A stretch of 64,000 nucleotides of DNA from a virus. The position numbers were made by a program, and so were the translations under genes. Shown one piece after another: positions 1-8,902 of this stretch. A model generated the notes under the pieces. It saw only the letters and a program-made list of their open reading frames with translations. It was not told the DNA's origin and did not search any database. Location: the IMG/VR virus record IMGVR_UViG_3300027793_000063, positions 62,001 through 126,000 of that record, one strand, 5' to 3'. Every line of letters starts with the position of its first letter. The stretch's first letter is position 1.

Positions 1-454
1 TCCCTTTCCCGGCGACGATACAGACCTGCTTGCCGCTTTCGATGGCGTGGATGACGCCTTCGATTTCCGCCTTCGCCTCTTCGGTCCCCATCAGCGAGCC
101 GATGCTCTTGAACAGCGACGCACGAGCCGGCGTGGACAACCGCAGCGCCGGGACTGCCGGAACTTCCGGAACTTCCGATCGTAGATGCTCAACGGTGGCG
201 CTCGTCACCGCGGCGAGATCAGCGTCAGTCACCGCGGATGGGGTAACGACAACGGACAGGTCGCTCGCGGCGGTTGGCTGAGTCGGAATGGCGATGTCGA
301 TATGCGCATCCAAGCAGTCCACGATCCGCCTGGAAATCTCGGCTCGCGTGCCTTCCGTATCGAGTCCCATGGATTCCGCGATGGCAATCACATCCGTTTT
401 GCGGGGCAGTTCGGCAAGTGATTCGATGGTGTGAGGCGTAGCGGATTCGTTCAT
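1..454 (-). CDS. partial protein with SAP-like N terminus
   Basis: The reading frame starts at the ATG at 454 and runs without a stop off the left edge (151 residues visible). Residues about 12-47 resemble a SAP-type helix-extended-loop-helix (short helices, a central Gly-Leu, then an Arg-rich helix), a fold often used for DNA binding. A Thr/Ser/Val-rich linker follows. The last visible residues, VCIVAGKG, look like a beta strand entering a glycine-rich loop, possibly the start of a P-loop, but the window ends there. It is the last visible gene of the virion-region operon. Function is unknown; DNA binding is inferred from a weak fold resemblance only. Confidence 0.6.
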   Translation of the reverse strand, partial: MNESATPHTIESLAELPRKTDVIAIAESMGLDTEGTRAEISRRIVDCLDAHIDIAIPTQPTAASDLSVVVTPSAVTDADLAAVTSATVEHLRSEVPEVPAVPALRLSTPARASLFKSIGSLMGTEEAKAEIEGVIHAIESGKQVCIVAGKG

Positions 455-467
455 GGTGTCGGGTTGG

Positions 468-1244
468 TTATCGGATTTTGACGTTGAGACCATCTTGGAA
501 GTCGGTCACTTTCTGGAGCATGACATCCTGGTCCATGCAGGTAAAGGCGAAAGGATACTCCGGGTCGCCTGCGCACCTGTTCTTCCGCTTGCGCACGTCC
601 CTCCAGTGCGCGTCGAACGTCGAGTCGGAGATCGGCTCCGCTACCACGCCGTCGTCCACCTTCGGATAAACCTCCCGCAGGTCCTCGAACACGAACTCAG
701 GACGCGGTGGGCGCTCCCATCGTTGCCACAAGCGCAGGGCCAGTTCCGCGGCTTTCTGCACCTCCATGGGCGCGTAGACGAAATACTCACGATGCGTCGG
801 CGCGATATCGAACTTGCTGTGGTAGACCAGCAGTGTCACGATGTAAGGCACCTGCGCGCGCACAAGCGACTCGCGGATCGGATCTCCGGACTGTCCGCGA
901 TCGTCGAACTTGCCGACGCGAGCCATCCCCTGGATGTAGTAGGTCCGCATCTGCTTGGCGGACAGCACCGCGCCGTGCTTCGGATTATCCACGGGACGCC
1001 CGAGATGATCCCGCAACTGCACATTCTTGAAAATCTGCGCGTGTCTGGCTGTGTTTTCCATACCCCAGTAATGCGTCGCCGCCCGGATTCCGTCAACCCG
1101 TTTCTCTCTAAGCAAAATACGTTTCGCGCCGGGTATCATGGGTCGGTGCAGTGTATTTGACAATCCGTGATACCCTGGTCTCGTGCGCGGCGCCCCCGAA
1201 CGCGTTGAGCTGCCGCGTCTTACAGATTTCACTTCGAGTATCAT
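468..1244 (-). CDS. hypothetical protein
   Basis: 258 residues from the ATG at 1244, which has AGAGG five bases upstream. Internal Met codons at 1139 and 1061 are alternatives, and the first 35 residues are low-complexity and basic. The C-terminal half is rich in aromatic, Arg and Asp residues (for example RLWQRWERPPRPEFVF) and looks globular. No signal peptide, membrane segment or recognised domain. The start region lies inside a cluster of TGATAC/GTATCA repeats, so expression may be regulated there. Not recognised. Confidence 0.6.
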   Translation of the reverse strand: MILEVKSVRRGSSTRSGAPRTRPGYHGLSNTLHRPMIPGAKRILLREKRVDGIRAATHYWGMENTARHAQIFKNVQLRDHLGRPVDNPKHGAVLSAKQMRTYYIQGMARVGKFDDRGQSGDPIRESLVRAQVPYIVTLLVYHSKFDIAPTHREYFVYAPMEVQKAAELALRLWQRWERPPRPEFVFEDLREVYPKVDDGVVAEPISDSTFDAHWRDVRKRKNRCAGDPEYPFAFTCMDQDVMLQKVTDFQDGLNVKIR

Positions 1245-1284
1245 TTTGCCTCTTTTGAACTTCCCGCTCGAGTATCATTTAGCC
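1234..1284. repeat. 17-bp direct repeat pair with GTATCAT motifs
   Basis: Two copies of TCGAGTATCATTT(T/A)GCC lie at 1234-1250 and 1268-1284, 34 bp apart. Further GTATCA/TGATAC hexamers occur at 1133, 1168 and 1292. The array covers the 5' end of the gene starting at 1244 and the gap to the next gene upstream. It could be an operator or a small start-region duplication: both copies place an ATG in the same context. Confidence 0.5.
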
Positions 1285-1311
1285 GTTTGCATGATACCTT
1301 TCTTCTGGGTC

Positions 1312-1887
1312 CTATAATGCTGGCGGCAAAACCACCTCGCGCGTGATGCGCAGAGTCTCGAACTTTCCAGACTCCAATTTCAGCGTGTGGATGTAGTATC
1401 GGGTCGGCAGATTCAGCCATCGCGTCAGTTCCTGTTTCGCCCGTGGAACACTGCCCTTGGCCGGCTTCGGCATGCCTGGCTCTTGCAGGGATTTCAACCG
1501 CATCAGGTAGAGTGCGGTGTCTGACGTCGGCAGCGTGGCGAGGTTCGGCGTCAGCATGTGATACTCTGCGCCCCTGGAGCCGCCGCTGCCCTCTTCGCGC
1601 GTCTGCGTGGACTTCTCGCGAGACTCGATCAGCTGCGCTCGTGCCGCGATCAGATCGACCGTCTGCAGGTCGCCGCGATCGGACGCCGGCCAGTCCTGCA
1701 CGCTCACTTTCCCTTCCCGCAGCCGCTTCAGATCTTCGGCTTGCATCGCGGCGTATGCTTCCAAGGACAGAAGCTCCACCTGGATGTCTTTTGCGACGCC
1801 TTCGGAATCGCGGTAGTTGAGGATCTCGATCGTGGTGCCTGGCGCTGCGCTCAGTAGCGCGGCTTTGATTTGTGTGATGTCGTTCAT
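1312..1887 (-). CDS. hypothetical protein
   Basis: 191 residues from the ATG at 1887. A longer frame begins with GTG at 1926, but that codon lies inside the preceding intrinsic terminator, so 1887 is preferred. No Shine-Dalgarno sequence. The N-terminal half is mixed alpha/beta; the centre (about residues 95-125) is a polar Ser/Gly/Glu linker; the C-terminal part has alternating hydrophobic residues (YYIHTLKLESGKFETLRI) suggesting beta structure. It is the first gene after a terminator, so it probably begins a transcription unit. Not recognised. Confidence 0.65.
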   Translation of the reverse strand: MNDITQIKAALLSAAPGTTIEILNYRDSEGVAKDIQVELLSLEAYAAMQAEDLKRLREGKVSVQDWPASDRGDLQTVDLIAARAQLIESREKSTQTREEGSGGSRGAEYHMLTPNLATLPTSDTALYLMRLKSLQEPGMPKPAKGSVPRAKQELTRWLNLPTRYYIHTLKLESGKFETLRITREVVLPPAL

Positions 1888-1916
1888 GATGTGATGGTTG
1901 TTGATGTACGCAAAAA

Positions 1917-1947
1917 GCCCGGTCACCGCACTGGGCGATGACCGGGC
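1917..1947 (-). terminator. Rho-independent terminator
   Basis: A 9-bp stem GCCCGGTCA/TGACCGGGC (1917-1925 with 1939-1947) is followed on the minus strand by five T (1912-1916). It ends the virion-protein operon whose last gene stops at 1968. Confidence 0.85.
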
Positions 1948-1967
1948 AGATGAACCGCAAAGAAATT

Positions 1968-3389
1968 CTACATTTTGTCCGGCGCGCTGGCCACGGCGTC
2001 CGACGCAACCGCCGGCTCGAGAATCGGAGACTGCTCCTGCTTCCTCGCCATGAACCGATCGACAGGGTCCGGGTTGTTCGGCTGCAACCGTTCGCCCTGC
2101 TCCTGCATCATGTCGCCGCCCTCGGCATCCTCGCTCATGCCGCCTGCAGAGTCGGACGTGAGTTCCTCCTGCATGGCGTCGCTGATTGCCGGGTCTGCTG
2201 CCATCATCTGTTCGAGCTCTGCCGCGAGCCGCGTGTCCGCCGCGGTCTTTTCCAGAATCTGCGGGCGGAAATAAGTCAGCTGCAGCAGGGTGGCAATTCC
2301 GGCGAATTTTTCGATCTGCTCTTCGCCGTGCGACAGGACCTCGTCGTACAGACTCGGCACGAGATCGGCGAACTCCGCAGCGGCCAGCGCTGCGACAACG
2401 GGCCGGAGCCTGGCGGACTTGCAGATCGCGACCGCCGCAAGCGCGCGCTCTGGTAGCGGCAGCGGCTCATCCGATGCGCCGCGGGCGAACTCCACCAACG
2501 CTTCCATTCCGCCGTCGCGCTGGGTCTGCACCATCCCGGCGATACCATCCCGGGCTGCCTTGTGCAGCAAGTCCGAGGTGACACACACCGACGCCGATTT
2601 TTCGTGGGCCATCTGATCCACAGCCAGCATCAGGAATTCCTGGGCCGCAGCTTCACAGTCCGCCTCCGCCCACAACGTCGCGGCCGACTTCAGCTGCTCT
2701 TCCTCGCCGACTGCCGGTTCGCTCAGGTGACCGTCAGCAGCCACCTGGCGCACGCGCTTCGGGTATCTGGACTTCGGTGTCTGGACCGCCGGAAAGGCTT
2801 TGCGCAGCGTTGCGAAAGTGACCCCGCCGGCCGCGAGCGCGGCCAGCAGCGGCAGCGCCACAGGCGTCGCCGAGATCAGGTCATACAGATTCATCTTGGC
2901 ATCCACTGCCGGAGCCGCCGCAGCACGTTTCGACACCTCGAGGTCCGCGGCGAGAAGCGCCTCGCCCTGCGCTTCGTCCAGCAGCTTCTGCTTGTGCTTT
3001 TTCTGCAGGTAATTGTAGACGGCCTGGGTCAGCGCGTAAGCGCCGCCGGCGCCCAGAATGCCGCCCGTGACAGCCAACCCGGGCGCGATCCACCGATTCA
3101 CGTCTGACGCCGACTTCTGCTGCGGGTGCGGGGATGAGATGTAGAGCGTGTCGTCGTTCAGGCGCGATTTGTCCGCGAGCTCGTTCTCCTCGCGCAGCGA
3201 CTTCAGATAGTTCAGCAGCGCCACGACCGCGCTGGCGCCGGCCCCCAGGGCCATGCCGCCGACGGCCATGTTGCGTACGAGACTTGTTCCGCGCGCGTCT
3301 TGCGCGGCGGCTACATCCGGCGAGTTGACCGTGCCGGTGAGTTTACCGGCGGCTCCTCTTGCTACAGTTTCGATCAGGTTGGTTGGCAT
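1968..3389 (-). CDS. glycine-rich membrane-type virion protein candidate
   Basis: 473 residues. Several Gly/Ala-rich hydrophobic segments are visible: residues about 42-62 (VGGMALGAGASAVVALL), 103-125 and a third near 172-192, separated by charged helices. Small-residue spacing of this kind is typical of glycine-zipper membrane helices. The C-terminal 300 residues are helical, Ala/Glu-rich, with an acidic Met/Gln-rich tail. It is the most distal of a run of genes behind the portal and precedes a terminator. From context it may be an internal virion or ejection protein that crosses the host membrane. That is inference; no family was recognised. Confidence 0.6.
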   Translation of the reverse strand: MPTNLIETVARGAAGKLTGTVNSPDVAAAQDARGTSLVRNMAVGGMALGAGASAVVALLNYLKSLREENELADKSRLNDDTLYISSPHPQQKSASDVNRWIAPGLAVTGGILGAGGAYALTQAVYNYLQKKHKQKLLDEAQGEALLAADLEVSKRAAAAPAVDAKMNLYDLISATPVALPLLAALAAGGVTFATLRKAFPAVQTPKSRYPKRVRQVAADGHLSEPAVGEEEQLKSAATLWAEADCEAAAQEFLMLAVDQMAHEKSASVCVTSDLLHKAARDGIAGMVQTQRDGGMEALVEFARGASDEPLPLPERALAAVAICKSARLRPVVAALAAAEFADLVPSLYDEVLSHGEEQIEKFAGIATLLQLTYFRPQILEKTAADTRLAAELEQMMAADPAISDAMQEELTSDSAGGMSEDAEGGDMMQEQGERLQPNNPDPVDRFMARKQEQSPILEPAVASDAVASAPDKM

Positions 3390-3393
3390 GGTG

Positions 3394-3873
3394 TCAGAAC
3401 TGCATGTATTGGACTTCTTGGTAAGTGATGAACACGACCCAGGAGCCTTCGTAGGGTTGCTTTTCCAGCACGGAGATCGCCAGCGTCGGCGCCTCCGGGT
3501 CTGCGGATGCTTTCAGCAGGCGGTTGTACTCGGCCAGGTCCGCCGGTTTCGATAGTGTGAGTATTTTGGTCTCGGGGTTGACGAGTCGCACGGATGACGG
3601 CTGCTCCGCCATCTGCCCGCGGATGGACGGTTTGCTTCCCCACCTGGTATCGGTCGGTCGCGTCGGCGTTTCGTCGTCATCCTTGGTTGCGTCCTTGTCG
3701 TCCGGACCCGCGGGCGGACGGTCTTCAAACCGATCCGCATCGACTTTCACGAACTTCTCCTGGTCCTCCGCCGAAAGCGCGGAGGCGGATTTTTCAAACG
3801 TCTCTTCAGCGCTATCCATCAGCGCGGCTTCCTGCTCTGCGGGCGTTGAGCGTTTTGTTTTCGCGTCAGACAT
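3394..3873 (-). CDS. hypothetical protein, charged N terminus
   Basis: 159 residues. The first 80 or so are charged and probably disordered (KSASALSAEDQEKF, then a run of Asp/Lys/Thr). The C-terminal 70 residues look folded, ending in a beta-rich stretch (GSWVVFITYQEVQYMQF). The start overlaps the end of the upstream gene by 8 bp, so translation is probably coupled. It sits between two membrane-type proteins in the portal operon. Function unknown; a small virion component is plausible. Confidence 0.6.
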   Translation of the reverse strand: MSDAKTKRSTPAEQEAALMDSAEETFEKSASALSAEDQEKFVKVDADRFEDRPPAGPDDKDATKDDDETPTRPTDTRWGSKPSIRGQMAEQPSSVRLVNPETKILTLSKPADLAEYNRLLKASADPEAPTLAISVLEKQPYEGSWVVFITYQEVQYMQF

Positions 3874-4450
3874 TGTAGCGCGAGCGTGTTATTTTTGCGG
3901 CGGGTTGAACTTCGTTCGCCATGTCCTCCTCGATGTCGTTCTTCAGCTTTCGATACGCCTTGACCTTCTCCATAATGATCGCGTTCTCCGCCGATGACTG
4001 CTCGGCGTTGCGTGACAGCAGAAACGCGAGCGAACCCAGTGCAGTTCCGGTGAGCGCACCGCCGGCTGTGAGTGTCTTGAGGATGTTCCCGCCGATGCTG
4101 TCATGCAACGCCGCGGCGGCCGGCAGCAAGGCAGCCCCAGCCTCCTTGCGCAGATCCTCCTGGTTTGCGAGCGCGCGACGGACACTGTCCGTGAAGCGTC
4201 GGTAAGAGGCGTGCCACGTCGCAGTTTTTTCGAGGTTGCGGAAGAGAATGCATACCGGCGAATGCGCGTCGCCGAGCCCTTCGAAGAGATCTGCGGCCAG
4301 CTTGCACAACTGGCGCTCGAAGGGGATACCTTCTTCGCTGGTCATGACGCGCTGTCTGCCCTGCCGACGCAGCATCTCGTTGCGTCCGATTCCGAACGTG
4401 GAAGCGGCCAGTCCTTGTCCAAACGCGAATCCCGCAGCGGTTGCATTCAT
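3866..4450 (-). CDS. membrane-type protein in portal operon
   Basis: 194 residues. A Gly/Ala-rich hydrophobic stretch occurs near residues 125-148 (LTAGGALTGTALGSLAFLL) and a weaker one at the N terminus (AAGFAFGQGLAASTFG). The rest is helical and charged. It overlaps the downstream gene by 8 bp and follows the upstream gene after 5 bp. With its two glycine-rich neighbours it forms a set that may act together in DNA or protein ejection. No family recognised. Confidence 0.6.
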   Translation of the reverse strand: MNATAAGFAFGQGLAASTFGIGRNEMLRRQGRQRVMTSEEGIPFERQLCKLAADLFEGLGDAHSPVCILFRNLEKTATWHASYRRFTDSVRRALANQEDLRKEAGAALLPAAAALHDSIGGNILKTLTAGGALTGTALGSLAFLLSRNAEQSSAENAIIMEKVKAYRKLKNDIEEDMANEVQPAAKITRSRYNV

Positions 4451-4455
4451 AAATG

Positions 4456-5319
4456 TTACAGATAGTCGGTGATTAAAACTTGTCCCAGAATATTGCGGCG
4501 CGGACCGGCGTCGTAGCCGTGTCCCAGCGCGCCGCCCAATATACCACCCGCGATCATGGGTAGCAAGCCTTTGGAACCCAGAAAGCGCACCGCGAGGGCG
4601 CCGATGCCCGCACCAGTCGCAGTGCGTAGCAGGCGATAGAGATCCTCCTGATCAGAAGATCTGGCACTTGCGAGGGCGCGCAAGATCAGCGCGCGCTGTC
4701 CGGAGTTGATCGACGGATCGCTGTTCAACAGTTGAATGACGAGGGGCAGCCAGTCCGTCGCTGCCTGCTTTGAAAGCCACGCCTCGCGGCGGTTGTGCTT
4801 GCTCTGCGCCCATGCAGTGCCGGCCGCGCCAACACCGCCGGCAAGCAGCGCAGCCAGGAGCGCGCGCTTGATCGGACTCCCGCCCTCCCGCCTACTGGGT
4901 CCCCACAGATAACCACCCACTCCGCCGGCCAACGCCGACAGCAGCCCGGCCGTGCCGACGGCCTTGCCCTGCGACGAACCCCCCCAGTCGAGCGCTTTGC
5001 CGATGCCGCTGGCAATCGAATCGTTCCACTGTCGCGCGGGGGTTTTCGGAATGCGCTGCAGCGGCGCATACCCGTTGTTGGCCGCTTCTTGCAGATGCAT
5101 CATCCGGTAGGCCGGATCGAAACTCAGCTTGTACTCGTCGGGAGTCATATACACCCGGGAGTCGTCCGGTGAGAGCCCAATGGAAGCCTTCGGATGTTGG
5201 AACGAAATTTTACCGTCAGGTTCGTTCCGAAAATCCCACACCTCGCCCTGTAGGTGGTGCGGAATGGACTTCGGAACCGCGCCGTGCGGCGTGAGCGGAT
5301 TGGTGATCTCCTCGGTCAT
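4456..5319 (-). CDS. glycine-zipper membrane-type protein
   Basis: 287 residues. Three Gly/Ala-rich segments are clear: about residues 120-138 (GLLSALAGGVGGYLW), 150-172 (LLAALLAGGVGAAGTAW) and 238-272 (IAGGILGGALGHGYDAG). The N-terminal 100 residues are soluble and Tyr/Pro-rich. The start codon overlaps the stop of the upstream small gene (ATGA). Short zipper helices like these are known in phage internal proteins that form membrane channels; its place just after the portal supports a virion role. Exact function is inferred only. Confidence 0.6.
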   Translation of the reverse strand: MTEEITNPLTPHGAVPKSIPHHLQGEVWDFRNEPDGKISFQHPKASIGLSPDDSRVYMTPDEYKLSFDPAYRMMHLQEAANNGYAPLQRIPKTPARQWNDSIASGIGKALDWGGSSQGKAVGTAGLLSALAGGVGGYLWGPSRREGGSPIKRALLAALLAGGVGAAGTAWAQSKHNRREAWLSKQAATDWLPLVIQLLNSDPSINSGQRALILRALASARSSDQEDLYRLLRTATGAGIGALAVRFLGSKGLLPMIAGGILGGALGHGYDAGPRRNILGQVLITDYL

Positions 5320-5555
5320 CGTAGTCCTCCGCTTCCGTTCCCGACGTGCGGGGAGTTCTGTCCTGGATACTTTGCCACCCAGTTCTCCGAGTCAAACCGG
5401 TCCGCTGCGTCTGTCGCACTTCCACGCGGAGTCGCCGCGTGATCGTGGTCGAAACTCAGTTCGCCTTCCGTCAACTTCTTGGACGCGGCTGCGGCAACTT
5501 CCTGCACCGCCGCCTCGCGGAGTTTTCGTGGGTATTGGGATTTCTGGTGAGACAT
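5316..5555 (-). CDS. small charged hypothetical protein
   Basis: 79 residues, rich in Lys, His and Ala, with no hydrophobic core (HQKSQYPRKLREAAVQEV at the start). It fills the gap between the portal (stop 5574) and the next gene and shares an ATGA overlap with it, which supports real translation. Not recognised. Confidence 0.5.
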   Translation of the reverse strand: MSHQKSQYPRKLREAAVQEVAAAASKKLTEGELSFDHDHAATPRGSATDAADRFDSENWVAKYPGQNSPHVGNGSGGLR

Positions 5556-5573
5556 CGCATCGAGACTATACGA

Positions 5574-7436
5574 TTATTGCTGCTGTCCGGCAAGCATTTG
5601 CCCGACTTGGGCACGCCCTTGCGAACCAGCCTGCGCGCGCATCTTTTCCATGGCGTCTTTCGCCGCGGCATAAAGCGTCGGATTGATTGCCTCGGCCCGC
5701 TGCATCTCCTTGCGGTGCGAATTCGGCTGCTGCGTGTGCATCTGGATCCACTGCTGGGCGATCTCCTGCGCGCGCTGCTGCACCATGGTCGGGTCGGCAT
5801 TTGTATCGACGGCGTAATCCAACGGAGCAGCGGGGGCGCCGGCCGCCGCACCAGCCCCGCCCTGGGCGGCCTGCTGCATGGACTGCTCGGCCGCTGCCAT
5901 TGCAAGATCGGCCATGGAACCCTGCGTGCGTTCCTTCTCGTAATTCTTCGCAAGCTCTTCGGCTCCACGCTGAATCTCCTGATCCTCCTCGATGGCCCGA
6001 ATGTTCGCGGCCTCCGGGTCGGTGACCCCGATGTCCGGGTAGACATCCTTTCGGGGAATCTCGCGGTTTGCGGCGAGCTGCATACGCAGTTGCATCCACT
6101 CGGCGTTGTATGCCATGACCGGACGCTTGAGTCGCACCTCCATCTCCTTCGATTCGAAGGCTCGCTGCACCGTGCGCGCGATAAATTTGAGCAGCCCGTC
6201 GAGTTCTGCGTAGAGCCACTCATACTGCCGCTCGAACATGCGAATGGCATTCGGCAGCTGCTCCGGATTCAACGTGCCACGGAATAATTCACGCGGGAAT
6301 CCAAGCCCGTCGAACAGCTGGTCGGTGTATGCCTCCACGACGTCATACAGCACCATGGCCTTGCCTCCGCCGTCGAAGGTCTGCATCTCGATCGGGAACG
6401 GCACCGCGTGGATCGATGTGGCGTCCCTCCGGCGCGCGGCGATCATGTTCTGCATCTCCGAGCGCCAGCGCGACATCAGTGTGGTGAGCACGGCGTCGCC
6501 GATGTTTCCACCGAAGTTCGGACTCAGCACTCTCGTCGGATGCAGGAACTCCTGCGCGACGGCGAAATCCGCCTTCCGGTAAATCGCCAGTTGGTAGAGC
6601 GCATCGTAGTGCATCAGCACTTCCGGCACTGCCCATCCGGAATCGGAGACTCCGCACGGCGTCGGCGATCGAAAATGATGCACCTCGCCCTTGCGGAATC
6701 GATAGTCCTTGTTCTTCGAGATCGCCTCCAGCAGACCGCGCGGCGTGTTGTTGATCTCGTGCAGCTTGTTGTGCTTGACCCTGGCCTCCATGTCCGGAGG
6801 AATCCGGTAGATGTATTCCGTCGTGTCCGCGTGGTGCGGCGAGTCCAGATCCACGTAGCGCGGGTCCAGGAAGATGATGGAGAAGCGGTCAGGCGCAGCA
6901 GACGGCTTGTCGCGGAATTCCAACCTCACAGTCGGCAGATCGGCCATCTTGCGCTTTTGTTTCGGCAGCTTCGCCGCCGCTGCCATGTCCGGCACCTCGT
7001 AAACCATATCGGCCCAGTGATACTTCACCAAATGTTCCGGAAATATGTCCAACGAAATGGCGCGCTGGAGTCCGTCGCGGTTGTCGATGAGCCAGCGATC
7101 GAACGGCTCGACGCAGCGGACGAACGCCTGTCCGTAGATGGCCCACTCTGCGCCGGCCTTCTGCATCTTCGAGAAGACGCGCAGCGTTTCCAACAGCAGC
7201 CGCTCCAGCTTCTTCTGTTCGTCCTTGTCGCCCGCGTCGACGAATTCGATCCCGGTGATGAAGTAGGAAATTACCCGGTTGCATACTGCTCCATACAGAC
7301 GGTTGGTCCGGTAGAGATAGAGACACAAGTCGAACGTGGACTTGATGTCGCTCGGGAATGAATCTGTCGACGGAAGCAGGAATGGATCTCCAAACTTTTT
7401 GGAACCGTTCAGAAAGGAGTTGGAGATGACGGCCAT
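5574..7436 (-). CDS. portal protein
   Basis: 620 residues, a usual size for phage portals. The portal forms the dodecameric ring at one capsid vertex through which the terminase packages DNA and to which the tail attaches. The central part has a portal-like layout: receptor-like N-terminal domain, an Arg/Asp-rich wing, then a helix leading to FDGLGFPRELFRGT and a long C-terminal helix (about residues 400-470). The last 110 residues are Gln/Ala/Met-rich, typical of a disordered portal tail. It heads the virion operon that includes the glycine-rich proteins at lower coordinates. TerL lies far away at 53,455-56,915. The call rests on general architecture; a profile search would settle it. Confidence 0.7.
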   Translation of the reverse strand: MAVISNSFLNGSKKFGDPFLLPSTDSFPSDIKSTFDLCLYLYRTNRLYGAVCNRVISYFITGIEFVDAGDKDEQKKLERLLLETLRVFSKMQKAGAEWAIYGQAFVRCVEPFDRWLIDNRDGLQRAISLDIFPEHLVKYHWADMVYEVPDMAAAAKLPKQKRKMADLPTVRLEFRDKPSAAPDRFSIIFLDPRYVDLDSPHHADTTEYIYRIPPDMEARVKHNKLHEINNTPRGLLEAISKNKDYRFRKGEVHHFRSPTPCGVSDSGWAVPEVLMHYDALYQLAIYRKADFAVAQEFLHPTRVLSPNFGGNIGDAVLTTLMSRWRSEMQNMIAARRRDATSIHAVPFPIEMQTFDGGGKAMVLYDVVEAYTDQLFDGLGFPRELFRGTLNPEQLPNAIRMFERQYEWLYAELDGLLKFIARTVQRAFESKEMEVRLKRPVMAYNAEWMQLRMQLAANREIPRKDVYPDIGVTDPEAANIRAIEEDQEIQRGAEELAKNYEKERTQGSMADLAMAAAEQSMQQAAQGGAGAAAGAPAAPLDYAVDTNADPTMVQQRAQEIAQQWIQMHTQQPNSHRKEMQRAEAINPTLYAAAKDAMEKMRAQAGSQGRAQVGQMLAGQQQ

Positions 7437-7449
7437 CGGTTAAAGCGTG

Positions 7450-8256
7450 TCAGTTTTCGCGCGGACGATCGAAGTCCAGCCTGGCGACCCCGGCGACATT
7501 AGCGACGGACTTGCCGACCTCCGGGAACCGCGCGCTGGCGCTCTTCTCGCCGTCCACAATGGGCTCGCCGGTTTCGTCGTCAACGCGATCGCTCGGTCGT
7601 CCGGAAACGACCGAAGGAACTCCGTCATGTAATACGCCTTGTTTTTCCACGCTGGCAGACTGAGGCAAAAAGCAGAGCAAGTCAATCCCAACCCCAGGAT
7701 AAAGCTGCATCGGCGGCGCCAGGCACAGCACGCGCACGCGCGGGGAATCGCGGTGCTCCAGAAAGCTGATCTCCAGTTCTGATCCCGGGTGTGGCGCAAA
7801 CATTGACTCCGAAGATCTCACCATGATCAGCAGCAGGTGCTTGACGCGGTGCAGATGCATCGGCTCGGCGCTGCTCCACGCGACCGGTGATTTGACGTCA
7901 CCGATCGGCGTGTGGAACACCAGCGTGAGTTTCTTCCTGGTGCGGTCGCTCAGGCATTTGGCCACGGCCAGCAACTCACTCTCTGCCTCGGTGCCGAGCA
8001 ATTGCACAAGCACCGGTGGTATGCGTAATCCCGCTTCGTGAACCGCGACGATGGGCGAGTCCGGAATGTCATACTTCGGCGCCGGGACCGCAGGAATGCG
8101 AATTGTGGCCTGCTCGATTTCGTCCGCTTCGATGACCTCGCTCAGGTCTCCGCTGCGCATTCTCGCCACCAGCGCGTCGGTGGCGTCACCTGGGTTCGGG
8201 GGTCTGGATCCGGACTTCGCGCTCGAGTCCGGCGGCATGGTGGGTTGTGAGTGCAT
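7450..8256 (-). CDS. hypothetical protein in virion region
   Basis: Up to 268 residues from the ATG at 8256. That start overlaps the upstream gene by 71 bp; an ATG at 8160, with GGTGG just upstream, would remove the overlap and give 236 residues. The middle (about residues 70-200) is rich in beta-forming residues (KLTLVFHTPIGDV, HLLLIMVRSSESM) and may be a compact beta domain; the C terminus is polar. It ends 14 bp before the portal start. Not recognised. Confidence 0.55.
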   Translation of the reverse strand: MHSQPTMPPDSSAKSGSRPPNPGDATDALVARMRSGDLSEVIEADEIEQATIRIPAVPAPKYDIPDSPIVAVHEAGLRIPPVLVQLLGTEAESELLAVAKCLSDRTRKKLTLVFHTPIGDVKSPVAWSSAEPMHLHRVKHLLLIMVRSSESMFAPHPGSELEISFLEHRDSPRVRVLCLAPPMQLYPGVGIDLLCFLPQSASVEKQGVLHDGVPSVVSGRPSDRVDDETGEPIVDGEKSASARFPEVGKSVANVAGVARLDFDRPREN

Positions 8257-8902
8257 TGATTCTGGTAATGTGACGTTCGACTAGGTCGTAGGTCATGGGT
8301 TGCTTGTCGATTCTGCCGTCTATTTTGTGGTGCCGGCTGACGAACATACGGCGCTGTCCATCTGCGCACCGCTCCATCGTCACGACGATTCGGTGCGGTG
8401 CGAATTTGTCAGCCAGCGGTATCAGCTCCGGGTGCTGCGTCAGGGAGACGTCCACGCTCGTCGGCCAGCCGGCGTCGTAGCGCAGCGTGAACCATCCGCG
8501 CAGCCCGAACGCGTTGAACGCGAGGACGCAGATCGACAGCGCGCAATCGGTGGCCAGCTGCATCGCTTCTGAGAAAGTTGCCGCCGACGCCCATCCCACC
8601 ATGGCCTCCACGCAGGTGCGCGTTACCCTCGCGGGTGCCACGCTGCTCAGCGGCTGGCCGACGACGTCGCAGATGCGCGCAGCCCGCCCGGTTCGCATCC
8701 GTCCGCGATACGGCTTGCTTTTGGAAAGCAGCCGCTTGGCAGTAATCTGCGAGCAGTTCAGCAGCTTCGCAACCGCAGCGCAGCGGTTCGGGAAGCCGTC
8801 GGCATACGAGGACAGGTATTGCATCAGCAGCGGAGTCGACTCCGCTGGCAGCAGACGGTTCTCCGCCCTGCCGATGACACCACCGGCCGGTCCCGCTGAC
8901 AT
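8186..8902 (-). CDS. hypothetical protein with helix-turn-helix-like N terminus
   Basis: 238 residues. Residues about 35-62 (CAAVAKLLNCSQITAKRLL) have the spacing of a helix-turn-helix, followed by a basic stretch (KSKPYRGRMRTGRAAR). The C-terminal half is beta-rich with many Arg/His residues. Its start abuts the stop of the 60-residue gene upstream. It may bind nucleic acid, and it lies directly after the RNA polymerase genes, so a transcription role is possible. That is inference. Confidence 0.55.
   Translation of the reverse strand: MSAGPAGGVIGRAENRLLPAESTPLLMQYLSSYADGFPNRCAAVAKLLNCSQITAKRLLSKSKPYRGRMRTGRAARICDVVGQPLSSVAPARVTRTCVEAMVGWASAATFSEAMQLATDCALSICVLAFNAFGLRGWFTLRYDAGWPTSVDVSLTQHPELIPLADKFAPHRIVVTMERCADGQRRMFVSRHHKIDGRIDKQPMTYDLVERHITRINALTTHHAAGLEREVRIQTPEPR

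Noticed and set aside
1241-2008. 255-codon minus-strand frame
   Set aside because: Runs through the terminator at 1917-1947 and overlaps better-supported genes in another frame.
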